From positions 1 through 41,462 of the forward strand of contig SXOO01000263.1 of NCBI GenBank assembly GCA_005776725.1: 41,462 bases of DNA, read 5' to 3'. This document shows, piece by piece, positions 17,168 to 25,346 of the stretch; position 1 is the stretch's first letter; the number at the start of each line of letters is the position of its first letter. Position numbers and translations under genes: made by a program. The stretch comes from Pseudomonadota bacterium. Its GTDB lineage: Bacteria > Myxococcota_A > UBA9042 > GCA-2863065. The notes beneath the pieces are model-generated. The model did no database searches, was not told the origin of the DNA, and was given only the letters and a program-made list of their open reading frames with translations.

Positions 17168-17193
17168 GGCGACCTGGCTCCGAGCGCGCCGGC

Positions 17194-18009
17194 TCAGGCT
17201 CCGTAGCTGTGGGCGTCGTCCGGGAACGAGCCGGAGCGAACCTCCGCGACGAAGCGCTCGACTGCGCCCGCCACCTCCATCCCCAGGTTGCCCTGCCGCT
17301 TGACGAAGCGCGGCTTGAAGTCCGGGTCGAGCCCCAGCAGGTCGTAGCCCACGAGCACTTGGCCGTCGCAGCTCGCGCCGGCGCCGATGCCGATCGTGGG
17401 CACCGAGACCGCAGAGGTGATCCGGGCGCCCAACGCGGCAGGGATCGTCTCGAGCACGATCGCGTAGGCGCCCGCGTCTTCGAGCGCCTTGGCGTCTCGC
17501 ACCAGGCGGTCCGCGTCGCTCTCCGTGCGCCCCTGGACCTTGTAGCCGCCGAACTTGTGCACGGACTGGGGCGTGAGCCCGATGTGGCCCATGACGGGGA
17601 TGCCGGCGCTGACGAGCCGCTCCACGGTGGGCGCCATCTCGGCGCCGCCCTCAAGCTTCACGGATTCGGCGCCGCCGTCCTGAAGCAGCCGCCCGGCGTT
17701 GCGGAGCGCGTCCGTGGGCGAGGCCTGGTACGACATGAACGGCATGTCCGCCACCACGTGGGGCCCCACGAGGCCGCGTCCGCGCACCACCGCGCGCGTG
17801 TGGTAGAGGATGTCCTCCACGGTGACCGGCAGCGTGGTCGAGTGGCCTTGCACCGCCATCCCAAGTGAGTCCCCCACGAGCAGCAGATCGACCCCGGCGC
17901 GGGAGAAGAGCTTCGCGAACGTCGCGTCGTAGCAGGTGAGCATGGTGACGCGTCGGTTGAGGCGCTTGGCGTCGCGGATGGTCGCGACCGTGACGAGGGA
18001 GCGGGACAT
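17194..18009 (-). CDS. panB: 3-methyl-2-oxobutanoate hydroxymethyltransferase
   Basis: PanB transfers a hydroxymethyl group from methylene-tetrahydrofolate to alpha-ketoisovalerate, giving ketopantoate. The start at ATG 18009 is fixed by GAGGAGG eight nt upstream and gives 271 residues. Family motifs are present in order: MLTCYDATFAKLFSRAGVD, LLVGDSLGMAVQGH with the metal-binding aspartate, YHTRAV, VVADMPFMSYQ, VKLEGG, VMGHIGLTPQSVH, the YKVQGRT loop, VLETIPAALG with the catalytic glutamate, and TIGIGAG. It forms a two-gene unit with panC. A promoter-like sequence and a strong Shine-Dalgarno look-alike lie in the region upstream. Confidence 0.97.
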   Translation of the reverse strand: MSRSLVTVATIRDAKRLNRRVTMLTCYDATFAKLFSRAGVDLLLVGDSLGMAVQGHSTTLPVTVEDILYHTRAVVRGRGLVGPHVVADMPFMSYQASPTDALRNAGRLLQDGGAESVKLEGGAEMAPTVERLVSAGIPVMGHIGLTPQSVHKFGGYKVQGRTESDADRLVRDAKALEDAGAYAIVLETIPAALGARITSAVSVPTIGIGAGASCDGQVLVGYDLLGLDPDFKPRFVKRQGNLGMEVAGAVERFVAEVRSGSFPDDAHSYGA

Positions 18010-18121
18010 CGTGTGAACCTCCTCGACGGGCGTGTGCCTCGCCGGGTGTGGGGTTCTGTCGCGGGTGCCAAAGCCCATCTGCCGTCTCTCGAGGGCGTCG
18101 AGCTGGGTCGCGCCATGCGGC

Positions 18122-18133
18122 GGATCACCTCCT
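18122..18133 (-). promoter_or_regulatory. Perfect 12-nt anti-SD complement in the panB leader
   Basis: On the minus strand AGGAGGTGATCC lies about 113 nt upstream of the panB start; it is complementary to the whole 3' tail of typical 16S rRNA. An ATG follows at 18116, but the frame opened there (to 17658) runs out of frame through panB and has shadow-like composition. It might act as a ribosome standby site or leader signal, or be chance. Confidence 0.35.
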
Positions 18134-18165
18134 GTTGGTAGGCGTCCGCACTGGCCGACAGGGCC

Positions 18166-18194
18166 AACGTAAGTGGCTCTGGAGCGTTCGTCAA
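18166..18194 (-). promoter_or_regulatory. Sigma70-like promoter for panB-panC
   Basis: Minus strand TTGACG (18194-18189), 17-nt spacer, TACGTT (18171-18166). Transcription would start near 18159, leaving a leader of about 150 nt before panB that includes the AGGAGGTGATCC element. Confidence 0.5.
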
Positions 18195-18255
18195 CAGGCC
18201 GTCACAGAGGCGCCTCAGAGCACGGAACTCATTGAAACTACAGGAATAATAGTAT

Positions 18256-18284
18256 TTGACGACCCATGGGTCGAGTGCTATGGT
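18256..18284 (+). promoter_or_regulatory. Strong sigma70-like promoter for the GT2 gene
   Basis: TTGACG (18256-18261), exactly 17 nt, TATGGT (18279-18284), then 33 nt to the GTG start at 18318. The 30 bp upstream (about 18226-18255) are unusually AT-rich for this genome and could act as an UP element. Together with the divergent panB promoter this accounts for the 308-bp gap at 18010-18317. Confidence 0.6.
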
Positions 18285-18317
18285 CGCGCCCCCTGGAACT
18301 CCCCTGGGTCAACACAG

Positions 18318-19817
18318 GTGACAGCATTGGACGGCAACACAACTGCATTCGAACTCGCCTTCCTGGTGTTGTACGCCACGCTGCTCGTGTTCCTGTCGGT
18401 CTACGGCGGACACCGCTACTACCTGGCGTGGCTCTATAAACGCCACAAGAAGAACCCTTGGGTGCCCAAGGCCCGCTACGAGGAGCTGCCGATCGTTACG
18501 ATCCAGCTGCCCATGTACAACGAGATGTACGTTGCGGAGCGCCTCATCGAGGCCACCTGCGGGATCCGGTACCCGCGGGAGAAGCTCGAGATTCAGGTCC
18601 TTGACGACTCCACCGACAAGACGGTCGAGATCGCGTCCGCGGCGGTCGCCGCTTGGCGGGCCAAGGGCTTCGACATCCACTACATCCATCGCTCGGACCG
18701 CACGGGCTTCAAGGCCGGGGCTCTCGCCAAGGGCCTCGAGACCGCCAAGGGCGAGTTCGTCGGTGTCTTCGACGCCGACTTCGTCCCGCAGCCGGACTTC
18801 CTCGAGCGCACGGTCGACTTCTTCACCGATCCGCGGATCGGCATGGTCCAGGTTCGCTGGGATCACCTGAACCGCGACTACAACCTGCTCACGCGCGCCC
18901 AAGCCGTCATGCTGGACGGGCACTTCATCATCGAGCACACCGCGCGCAACCGCTCCGGCCGCTTCTTCAACTTCAACGGCACGGCGGGCGTGTGGCGCCG
19001 CACCACGATCGACGAGGCCGGCGGCTGGCAGCACGACACGCTCACCGAGGATCTCGACCTAAGCTACCGCGCGCAGATCGCCGGCTGGCAGTTCGTGTTC
19101 CTGCCGGACGTTTTGGCGCCCGCCGAGGTTCCGGTCGAGATGAACAGCTTCAAGAGCCAGCAGCACCGCTGGGCCAAGGGCAGTATCCAGACCGCCCGGA
19201 AGCTGCTGGGGCTCATTTGGCGAAGCAAGCTGCCGCTCGGCGTAAAGGCCGAGAGCTTCTTTCACCTCACGAACAACCTCGCTTACCTGCTGATGGTCGT
19301 GCTGTGCGCCATCCTCCCGGCCAGCATCGCCATCCGGCACAAGCTCCAGGTGCCAGCCCTCATGTGGCTGGACCTGCCGGCGTTCCTGCTCTCCACGGTC
19401 TCCATCGGCTACTTCTATTACGTCTGTCAGCGTGAGGCCGGAGTCTCCCGTCGCAACGCGGTGAAGTACCTGCCGGTCGTTCTCAGCGTCGGCATCGGCA
19501 TGTGCATCAACAACACGCGCGCGGTCATCGAGGCGCTGGTGGGCTATCAGACCGGGTTCACCCGCACGCCGAAGTACGGCGTCACGCAGGCCGGGGACGC
19601 CACCTGGAAGCAGCACACGCGTTACCACCTGAAGCGCGATTGGACGCCGCTCGTTGAGCTGGGCCTCGGCATCTACTTCACGTACGCCGTGTATGCCTCC
19701 ATCGAGTACGGCGCGTGGACCGCGTTCCCGTTCATGCTCATGTTCCAGTTCGGCTTCATGTACATGTCGATGATGAGCCTCTGGCAGACCCGTCGGCGCA
19801 CGGCCCAGTCGCTCTGA
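18318..19817 (+). CDS. Processive family 2 glycosyltransferase (cellulose/mannan synthase-like)
   Basis: A 499-residue membrane glycosyltransferase. It has an N-terminal helix (about residues 10-32), a cytoplasmic GT-A domain and several C-terminal helices. Catalytic motifs of processive GT2 enzymes are complete: DDSTDKT from Asp96, DAD at 152-154 (metal-nucleotide binding), TEDLD with the base Asp245, and QQHRW at 281-285. The spacing and the segment DEAGGWQHDTLTEDLDL are closest to CslA-type glucomannan/mannan synthases and related bacterial enzymes; the sugar is not certain. No PilZ domain or bcs partner genes are nearby. GTG 18318 is chosen because the promoter at 18256-18284 excludes the longer frame and the N-terminal helix then starts normally; the ribosome site is weak. 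Confidence 0.87.
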   Translation: MTALDGNTTAFELAFLVLYATLLVFLSVYGGHRYYLAWLYKRHKKNPWVPKARYEELPIVTIQLPMYNEMYVAERLIEATCGIRYPREKLEIQVLDDSTDKTVEIASAAVAAWRAKGFDIHYIHRSDRTGFKAGALAKGLETAKGEFVGVFDADFVPQPDFLERTVDFFTDPRIGMVQVRWDHLNRDYNLLTRAQAVMLDGHFIIEHTARNRSGRFFNFNGTAGVWRRTTIDEAGGWQHDTLTEDLDLSYRAQIAGWQFVFLPDVLAPAEVPVEMNSFKSQQHRWAKGSIQTARKLLGLIWRSKLPLGVKAESFFHLTNNLAYLLMVVLCAILPASIAIRHKLQVPALMWLDLPAFLLSTVSIGYFYYVCQREAGVSRRNAVKYLPVVLSVGIGMCINNTRAVIEALVGYQTGFTRTPKYGVTQAGDATWKQHTRYHLKRDWTPLVELGLGIYFTYAVYASIEYGAWTAFPFMLMFQFGFMYMSMMSLWQTRRRTAQSL

Positions 19818-19843
19818 GTTTCGTCCGCGGCTCCAGGTCGCGG

Positions 19844-19873
19844 TTGCTCGGTCCCACGCCTTCCATCTAGACT
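19844..19873 (+). promoter_or_regulatory. Weak promoter-like sequence upstream of upp
   Basis: TTGCTC, 18-nt spacer, TAGACT, about 95 nt before the upp start. The match is partial; the gene could instead be read from the GT2 promoter. Confidence 0.3.
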
Positions 19874-19969
19874 CCGCCCGGCTTCACGGAGCAGCGAGGC
19901 GCCCCGCCCGCACCCGCCCCACGGGGTGATGGTGCAGGGTCTCAAGGACGACGGAGGTAGGGAATCATC

Positions 19970-20782
19970 ATGGACATCGGCCACGCCTTGTCACACTGGC
20001 GCCTCAGCGAGATCGAGCATCGCTACGGGGAGAACGTTCACATCCTGAACGACCCGTTCTACTCCTCGCTCCTCGCGCAGCTCTGCTCCGCCGAGTGCGC
20101 GCAGCCGCGCTTCAACCAGCTGGTCCGCCGGCTGTACGAAGGGCTGAGCCGAGCGGTCATCAACAAGGAGTTCCCACGCCGGCGCAGGAGGCTGCCTACG
20201 CGGATGAGCGCCACGACCGATCGGGGCGTCATCGACAGCGACTTCATCGATCCCAACTCGGCGGTCGTCACGGTCGACCTCGCGCGAGCCGGCATCCTGC
20301 CGTCCATGACGGTCTTCGACGTCCTAAACGAGACGCTCGCCCCGGCGAATGTCCGCCAGGACCACGTCATCATGCAGCGGAAGACGGACCAGGCGGGCAC
20401 GGTAACGGGAGCGGAGATGAGCGGCACCAAGGTCGGCGGCCCAGTTGATGGCCGGATCCTGCTCTTCCCCGATCCGATGGGGGCCACTGGGTCTTCGATC
20501 TGCAACGCGATCGCCTACTACAAGAGCGGCGAATACGGTCCCCCGGGTCCCATCATCACGATGCACCTCATCATCACCCCGGAGTACATCCGGCGCGTCA
20601 CCCGCGACCACCCGGACGTGAAGATCTACGCCCTTCGGCTGGACCGGGGCCTGTCGGCTCCGGAGGTGCTCGGGACCATCCCGGGCTCGCGCTGGGACGA
20701 AGAGGTGGGCCTCAACGCCCATCAGTACATCGTCCCCGGCGGTGGCGGGTTCGGCGAGCTCATGAACAACGCGCTGGTGTAG
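19970..20782 (+). CDS. upp: Divergent uracil phosphoribosyltransferase family protein
   Basis: Uracil phosphoribosyltransferase makes UMP from uracil and PRPP in pyrimidine salvage. The 270-residue protein is longer than usual (about 210) because of an N-terminal extension and an insertion near residues 140-155. Family marks are the RAG segment (TVDLARAGILPSM), the PRPP loop FPDPMGATGSS, HPDVKIYALRLDRGLS and a C-terminal YIVPGGGGFGELMNNA. In ordinary Upp the last motif reads PGLGDAGDR and its loop contacts uracil; here it is replaced, so base specificity may differ. GGAGGT precedes the ATG. hpt follows after 11 bp, forming a base-salvage pair. Confidence 0.82.
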   Translation: MDIGHALSHWRLSEIEHRYGENVHILNDPFYSSLLAQLCSAECAQPRFNQLVRRLYEGLSRAVINKEFPRRRRRLPTRMSATTDRGVIDSDFIDPNSAVVTVDLARAGILPSMTVFDVLNETLAPANVRQDHVIMQRKTDQAGTVTGAEMSGTKVGGPVDGRILLFPDPMGATGSSICNAIAYYKSGEYGPPGPIITMHLIITPEYIRRVTRDHPDVKIYALRLDRGLSAPEVLGTIPGSRWDEEVGLNAHQYIVPGGGGFGELMNNALV

Positions 20783-20793
20783 GAGAGCGACGT

Positions 20794-21327
20794 ATGCGCC
20801 TCAATATCAATGATCGGACCGTCGAGGTCCTCCTGTCGGAAGAGACGCTGCGCCAGCGTGTGGCCGAGCTGGGGGCGCAGCTCAGCGTGGACTACGCGGG
20901 CAAAGACCTCGTGATGCTCGTGGTGCTCAAGGGCTCCATGCTGTTCGCGGCGGATCTGTGCCGCCACATCACCGCGCCGCTGTCGATGGAGTTCATGGGC
21001 CTGTCGTCTTACGGCGACAGCACCGAGACCTCCGGCGAGGTCCAGGTCACGCTCGACCTCACGAAGCCCGTGAAGCACCGCGACGTGCTCATCGTGGAAG
21101 ACATCGTGGATACCGGGCTCACCATGAGGTACCTGCTCAAGAACCTCGCAGCGCGCGAGCCCGCCTCGCTCAAGGTCTGCACGCTGCTCGAGAAGCCTGA
21201 GCGGAAGCGCGTTGAGGTCCCGCTCGACTACGTGGGCTTCGTCATCCCCGACCACTTCGTGATCGGATACGGCCTGGATCTGGATCAGAAGTTCCGCAAC
21301 CTGCCGTTCATCGGCCGCGTCGTGTAG
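20794..21327 (+). CDS. hpt: Hypoxanthine (guanine) phosphoribosyltransferase
   Basis: Converts hypoxanthine or guanine with PRPP to IMP or GMP in purine salvage. The 177-residue protein carries LVVLKGSMLFAADLCRH, the flexible loop region FMGLSSYGDSTETSG, the PRPP-binding signature VLIVEDIVDTGLTM near residue 105, LLEKPERKR, DYVGFVIPDHFVIGYGLD with the purine-contact valine/aspartate region, and RNLPFIG. Length and motif order are typical of bacterial Hpt. The gene is 11 bp after upp and 12 bp before the MBL-fold gene, and clearly belongs to the same transcript. Confidence 0.96.
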   Translation: MRLNINDRTVEVLLSEETLRQRVAELGAQLSVDYAGKDLVMLVVLKGSMLFAADLCRHITAPLSMEFMGLSSYGDSTETSGEVQVTLDLTKPVKHRDVLIVEDIVDTGLTMRYLLKNLAAREPASLKVCTLLEKPERKRVEVPLDYVGFVIPDHFVIGYGLDLDQKFRNLPFIGRVV

Positions 21328-21339
21328 CGTAGCGGGGCC

Positions 21340-22017
21340 GTGCGGCTCCACTTCCTCGGTCACGCGTCTTTCCTGCTCACCAGCGCCTCGGGCCGCCGCG
21401 TCCTCCTCGACCCGTGCCGACCAGGGGCGCTCGGCGGGAAGATCCGCACGGCGCAGCTGGCGTCGCCGCCTGACGCGATCGCCGTCACCCACTACCACGA
21501 AGATCACGGCTGGACCGGGGCGGTCCCGGGTGCTGCGCCCGTCGTCGATGCTTCCACCACGCTCTTCGGGATCCGCTTCCGCGCCGTCACCGCGCCCCAC
21601 GACGGCCAATCGGGCTCGCGGATGGGGCTCACGCGATCCTTCGTCATCACCGTGGACGGGCTCCGCGTGCTCCACGTGGGCGACCTGGGTGAGTTCGACG
21701 ACGAGTGGCTGCGCGCTGTGGGCCCGGTTCACCTCGCCCTGGTCCCCGCGGGGGGCGTGTACACGCTCGCCCCAGACCGCGCCGCCGAGCTGGCGGTGCG
21801 GACTCGCGCTGACTGGGTCATCCCCATGCACTACCGCACCTCGGACGTCGACCTCCCCATCGCCGAGCGGGGGCCCTTCGTCGACGCGATGGCGCAACGC
21901 GGCGTGGCCTCGAGGCCGGCGAGCAACCCGGCCCAGCTCAGTCGCGTCGGCGCGGAGCGGCTACCCCGCGGGGTCCTTCTCATGGATGCCTTGCCCTCCG
22001 ATACGAGGCTCGCGTGA
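21340..22017 (+). CDS. MBL-fold metal-dependent hydrolase (UlaG-like)
   Basis: A 225-residue metallo-beta-lactamase-fold protein of the short UlaG/UPF0173-like group. It opens MRLHFLGHASFLLTS, has the metal motif THYHEDHGW (HxHxDH) near residue 51, the phosphate or metal-bridging segment HVGDLGEF near residue 112 and the final histidine in VIPMHYRT near residue 167. The substrate cannot be assigned from sequence. The start is GTG 21340. It is probably co-transcribed with hpt, and its stop overlaps the start of the next gene (GTGA at 22014). Confidence 0.87.
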   Translation: MRLHFLGHASFLLTSASGRRVLLDPCRPGALGGKIRTAQLASPPDAIAVTHYHEDHGWTGAVPGAAPVVDASTTLFGIRFRAVTAPHDGQSGSRMGLTRSFVITVDGLRVLHVGDLGEFDDEWLRAVGPVHLALVPAGGVYTLAPDRAAELAVRTRADWVIPMHYRTSDVDLPIAERGPFVDAMAQRGVASRPASNPAQLSRVGAERLPRGVLLMDALPSDTRLA

Positions 22018-22502
22018 CGGCGGAGGACGCCGGCACGTGGCTCGACGCCGAGTGCGAGGTGCTCGCCGCGGCGGTTCGCAAAGCCACCTTTCCGCGCGCC
22101 CGGCGGGCCGCAGCGCGGCAGCTCCTCCAGTCGGCGTTCCGGCTGCGCTCGGACCCGGAGGGCACCCCCGCCTTCCAACCGGACCTCGTGGAGCTCGCCG
22201 AGCGCGTGGAGGCGCTGCTTCGCGACACGGGGGAGGCGCAGCCGCTGCGGCTCCCGCGGGTGCTCGCCGCCCCCTTCGATCCGATTCGTCTGCGGGCAGC
22301 TCAACGGACCTCGCCGTTCGCGCTCCGCGCCGACAGGTACCTGGCCGTCGGTGTTCGCTTCGACGCCCGCGTCGAGTGGATGTGGCAGCGCTGCAAGCGG
22401 TCCAGCGAGGGGCCGAGGCGTGAGAAGTCGGCGCAGGAGCGGGCCGCGAAGGAGTTCGCTGGCGAGGACCTCGAGTTCGTCTGGGGGCGGAAGCGCACCT
22501 GA
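22014..22502 (+). CDS. Hypothetical protein, 162 aa
   Basis: Unrecognised helical, Arg/Ala/Glu-rich cytoplasmic protein with no signal or membrane segment. The GTG start overlaps the stop of the MBL-fold gene by four bases, which argues for a real, translationally coupled gene. The N-terminal half reads like a helical bundle (TWLDAECEVLAAAVRKATF, RRAAARQLLQSAFRL) and the C-terminal part holds a VRFDARVEWMWQRCK segment and a charged tail. It ends the plus-strand salvage cluster and is convergent with the gene at 22562. Confidence 0.72.
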   Translation: MTAEDAGTWLDAECEVLAAAVRKATFPRARRAAARQLLQSAFRLRSDPEGTPAFQPDLVELAERVEALLRDTGEAQPLRLPRVLAAPFDPIRLRAAQRTSPFALRADRYLAVGVRFDARVEWMWQRCKRSSEGPRREKSAQERAAKEFAGEDLEFVWGRKRT

Positions 22503-22561
22503 CGCGGGCTTCAGACGAGGGCCCACCTCGCCCGATCGCCGGGGGGCGTGCATGGAGCGTC

Positions 22562-23401
22562 TTACGGTATCGAGCCCGGCCCGAAGCACTTCTCCTTGCT
22601 GCAGGAGTTGTTGATCGTCGACACAGCGGAGCGCCCGCCCCAGAGGACGCCGGTGACTCCGAAGTTGTCGTGGTTCTTGTGCTGTACGGTGGTGGTGTTG
22701 GCCACCACGCGCTCGGCAGCAGCCAGGAACGCAGCCCTCTTCGTGGCGGCCTGCGTATCAGGCAGCGCCTGCTCCGCCAGCGCCTTGATCGCCTGCAAGG
22801 TAGCGATGGCGTCGTCGCACTGCCGGAGCACCTGGGCGCGGCACGCCTCCGCGCGGCCGAGCTCGTGCATGGCCCAATACACGTCGTCGCAGTACCGGAA
22901 GGTCCCGCCCGCGGCCTTCGCCGCGTTCTTCGTCCGAACCGCCATCTCGGCGAAGTTCTTCTTGATGTCGTCCACGGTCTCCGCGAGGTCGTCGACCTCT
23001 TGCGTACGGGTGGGTCCACCGAGGATGGCGGTCGCGCCATCCGACGCCGCGTTGTAGATCGCCCCCGCCCGGGCGCTGACCGAGGGAGGCAGGGCCGCCA
23101 CGGCCTTCTCCTTGGCGATGCTGACGGCCGGCTCGAGGATCCCCATCACCTGCTCGACGTACCCGGCCGCGTCTTCCCCGACCGCGGCCGAGACCGGGGA
23201 CGTCAGCCAGGGTGGGAGCGCCCAACTGATGCCCGCCTCGAGGCCAGCCCGGCGGTTGGCCCAGACGCTCCCGGCGATGTCGCTCCAGCTGCGCCCCGTC
23301 CAACGATTGTTGAGTGTGGTTTGGACGTCCGTGAGCATCGACGCCGCGCGCTGTCCGGCGGTGGTACTACGGCGTCGCTTGCTGTCGTTATGATCGGGCA
23401 T
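22562..23401 (-). CDS. Orphan helical protein of unknown function, 279 aa
   Basis: I do not recognise this protein. ATG 23401 has GGAG at good spacing. There is no signal peptide. The N terminus is basic (DSKRRRSTTAGQRAA), followed by a tryptophan-rich stretch (RWTGRSWSDIAGSVWANRR, WALPPWL), a weakly amphipathic region of about 60 residues, and long helices with predicted coiled-coil character (EVDDLAETVDDIKKNFAEMAVRT). Six cysteines sit in the second half; the last two (NSCSKEKCFG) form a CxxxxC near the C terminus. A TTGACA hexamer lies at 23474-23469 but no clear -10 follows. Basic N terminus plus helical middle would fit a secreted effector or scaffold, but this is speculation. Confidence 0.7.
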   Translation of the reverse strand: MPDHNDSKRRRSTTAGQRAASMLTDVQTTLNNRWTGRSWSDIAGSVWANRRAGLEAGISWALPPWLTSPVSAAVGEDAAGYVEQVMGILEPAVSIAKEKAVAALPPSVSARAGAIYNAASDGATAILGGPTRTQEVDDLAETVDDIKKNFAEMAVRTKNAAKAAGGTFRYCDDVYWAMHELGRAEACRAQVLRQCDDAIATLQAIKALAEQALPDTQAATKRAAFLAAAERVVANTTTVQHKNHDNFGVTGVLWGGRSAVSTINNSCSKEKCFGPGSIP

Positions 23402-23551
23402 CGAAGACTCCTTGGTACTTCGGTCGGGGTGAGCTTTGGGTCCGGACGCTCTCCGCGCCGCAAAGATCTGTCAAGGTGGCCGCCAGAGAGTTGTGCTCCC
23501 GCTCGCGGCGTTCAGGTGGGCATCGGCCCGCGCGGTCACGGTCGTTAGGCG

Positions 23552-25321
23552 TCAGTACGCGTCGAAGTAGACGACGCGGCGGGGTGCCGGAGTCACCGTC
23601 AGCGCCGTGGCGCCCGGCGGTGGGTCGAGGTGGTACCGCGCCCGATCGGTGAGCGCCGTGAGCGTACCGTCCGCCAGCTCGCCAGAGGGATGCCACCGAA
23701 AGGCAGCTCGCGTGGGCTGTCCGCGGAACGTCCCTTCGTCTGCCAGCTCCACCACCAGCGGGCCCTGCACGGGGAGTGTGAGACCCTGCCCCCGCTCGAG
23801 GCAGCGGTGGACGTCCGGCCCGTGACCCGGAAACCCGAGCGTCCTCAGGAGCGCAGAGCTGGCCGGGAGCCACATAAAGGGCAGGGCATTGGCGCACGGC
23901 GCCCCGGCCGCGCGAATCGCCCTTCCGTTTACCGCCTCTGGCAGAGTGTGGACCTGGATCGGGCGCCCGCCCGGGGCGAGCTGCGTCGTGGCCAGCGGAG
24001 GGCGCGGCGGTGGATCGTCGCCGAGGCGGATCACCCAGTGCACTGACTCGGTTGGCGAGGACGTCACGCGATCCCGCGCCGCGAGCGCGAGGTAACGGGG
24101 ACCCGACTCGGAGCCGAGGAGCGGGCCATGGACGCGCCGCGAGAGGTCGGTCCAGCCCACGCCGCGCGACGCCAGGTGGTCCATCACCGCCTCCTGCTCC
24201 CTGGCGCTGAGGGTGTCGCGGCCGCTGGGCGCCGTTATGGCCTCGGTGGGTGGCAGCACGGCCCCGAGGACGACCAGCGCGCCCACCAGCGCTGGGCCCA
24301 GGGCATCCCCCAGCCGCTGCTGGGCCGCGCACAGCCCGCAAGCGGCGCCGGCGAACGCCGTTGGGATCAGCGCGAGGTAGTAGCGGCCCGAACTCTCGAA
24401 GCCCATCGCCGCGGCGACCAGTACGAAACCCGCGACGCAACCGAGCAGCAGCGCGGGGGCCAGGGCGTCACGGCGCACCCTCGAGACGCCGAGCGCGCAG
24501 AGCGCCAGCACCAGCGCGGCGCTGGCCGGGGAGAGCCCCCAGCGCGCCCCGAGGGACTCGTAGGTCCCGACGGCGGTGTCGAGCCAGGCGATTTCGCTGT
24601 CGGCGCTGTGGCGCGCGCCGGCGCCGGCCTCGCCCAGGGTGGGCAGCGCGTACCAAAGCAGCGGCGCCAGCGCGGCGACGAACGCGGCGAGCCCTCCGCC
24701 CACGAGCCGACGGGACAGGCTCGCGCGGGTGGTCCAGAGCAGCACCAGGGCGGTCACTCCGTGAACGGCCGCCAGCGGATGCAACTGCAGGAGCAGGGCG
24801 AGAGACACCGCCCCGCCAAAGAACCAACGCCTCGCCCGGGTGTCGACCCACCCGGCGGCGCACCCGAGGAAGGCGAGGCTTGCGCCGGGCACCGCGCCCA
24901 CGTGGTACGCCACCTCCATGAGGACGGCGTGTTGCTCCGAGACGGCGTAGAGCAGCCCGATCGTGGACGCGCCCAGCACACCGCAGCGCTCCCGAAAGCC
25001 CAGGATGAAGACCACGAGCCCCGCGAAGAACCACAGCACGTTGACCGCGTGCACCCCCAGCGGTGAAGCGGTGATCCAATTGGCCGGGACCAGGGTGGCG
25101 AGGTAGAGGGGGCCGAGGTCGATCCCCAGGGGCACGTTCAGTACGCCGCGGTCCGGGGCGCGCCCTTGGTGGGCCCAGGCGTGCACCTCCATGAGGTAGG
25201 CCTCGGCGTCTGCGTTGAACCTGAGCGCGTTGGCCTCGCCAGTGGAAGCGCGAAGCGCCACGACGCCGAACACCGCGAGGACCCACAGAATCGTAGACGC
25301 GCGGCGCAGCTTCAGTGCCAT
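23552..25321 (-). CDS. Polytopic membrane protein, GT-C glycosyltransferase-like
   Basis: A 589-residue protein with about 10-12 membrane helices in the first 380 residues and a soluble C-terminal domain of about 200 residues. The first extracytoplasmic loop carries FNADAEAYLMEVHAW with Asp38 and Glu40, matching the DxE/DxD position of GT-C enzymes such as PMT/ArnT-type transferases that use polyprenyl-phosphate sugars. The helix pattern (LHPLAAVHGVTALVLLW, GRYYLALIPTAFAGAACGL) also fits. Acceptor and donor are unknown, and no named family can be assigned safely. ATG 25321 has no good ribosome site but gives a normal signal anchor. The gene lies 25 bp downstream of the lipoprotein at 25347, likely in one operon. 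Confidence 0.75.
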   Translation of the reverse strand: MALKLRRASTILWVLAVFGVVALRASTGEANALRFNADAEAYLMEVHAWAHQGRAPDRGVLNVPLGIDLGPLYLATLVPANWITASPLGVHAVNVLWFFAGLVVFILGFRERCGVLGASTIGLLYAVSEQHAVLMEVAYHVGAVPGASLAFLGCAAGWVDTRARRWFFGGAVSLALLLQLHPLAAVHGVTALVLLWTTRASLSRRLVGGGLAAFVAALAPLLWYALPTLGEAGAGARHSADSEIAWLDTAVGTYESLGARWGLSPASAALVLALCALGVSRVRRDALAPALLLGCVAGFVLVAAAMGFESSGRYYLALIPTAFAGAACGLCAAQQRLGDALGPALVGALVVLGAVLPPTEAITAPSGRDTLSAREQEAVMDHLASRGVGWTDLSRRVHGPLLGSESGPRYLALAARDRVTSSPTESVHWVIRLGDDPPPRPPLATTQLAPGGRPIQVHTLPEAVNGRAIRAAGAPCANALPFMWLPASSALLRTLGFPGHGPDVHRCLERGQGLTLPVQGPLVVELADEGTFRGQPTRAAFRWHPSGELADGTLTALTDRARYHLDPPPGATALTVTPAPRRVVYFDAY

Positions 25322-25346
25322 GGAGGGGAGGCGGGGGACTCCGAAG

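Noticed and set aside
17658..18194. Frame opened after AGGAGGTGATCC in the panB leader as a separate gene
   Set aside because: It runs out of frame through most of the conserved N-terminal half of panB and reads Ser/Arg/Pro-rich; I keep only the ribosome-site look-alike as an observation.
23388..24440. Minus-strand frame overlapping the GT-C-like gene
   Set aside because: Arg/Gly/Pro-rich composition; the overlapping frame 23552-25321 encodes regular membrane helices and a GT-C-like acidic loop motif.
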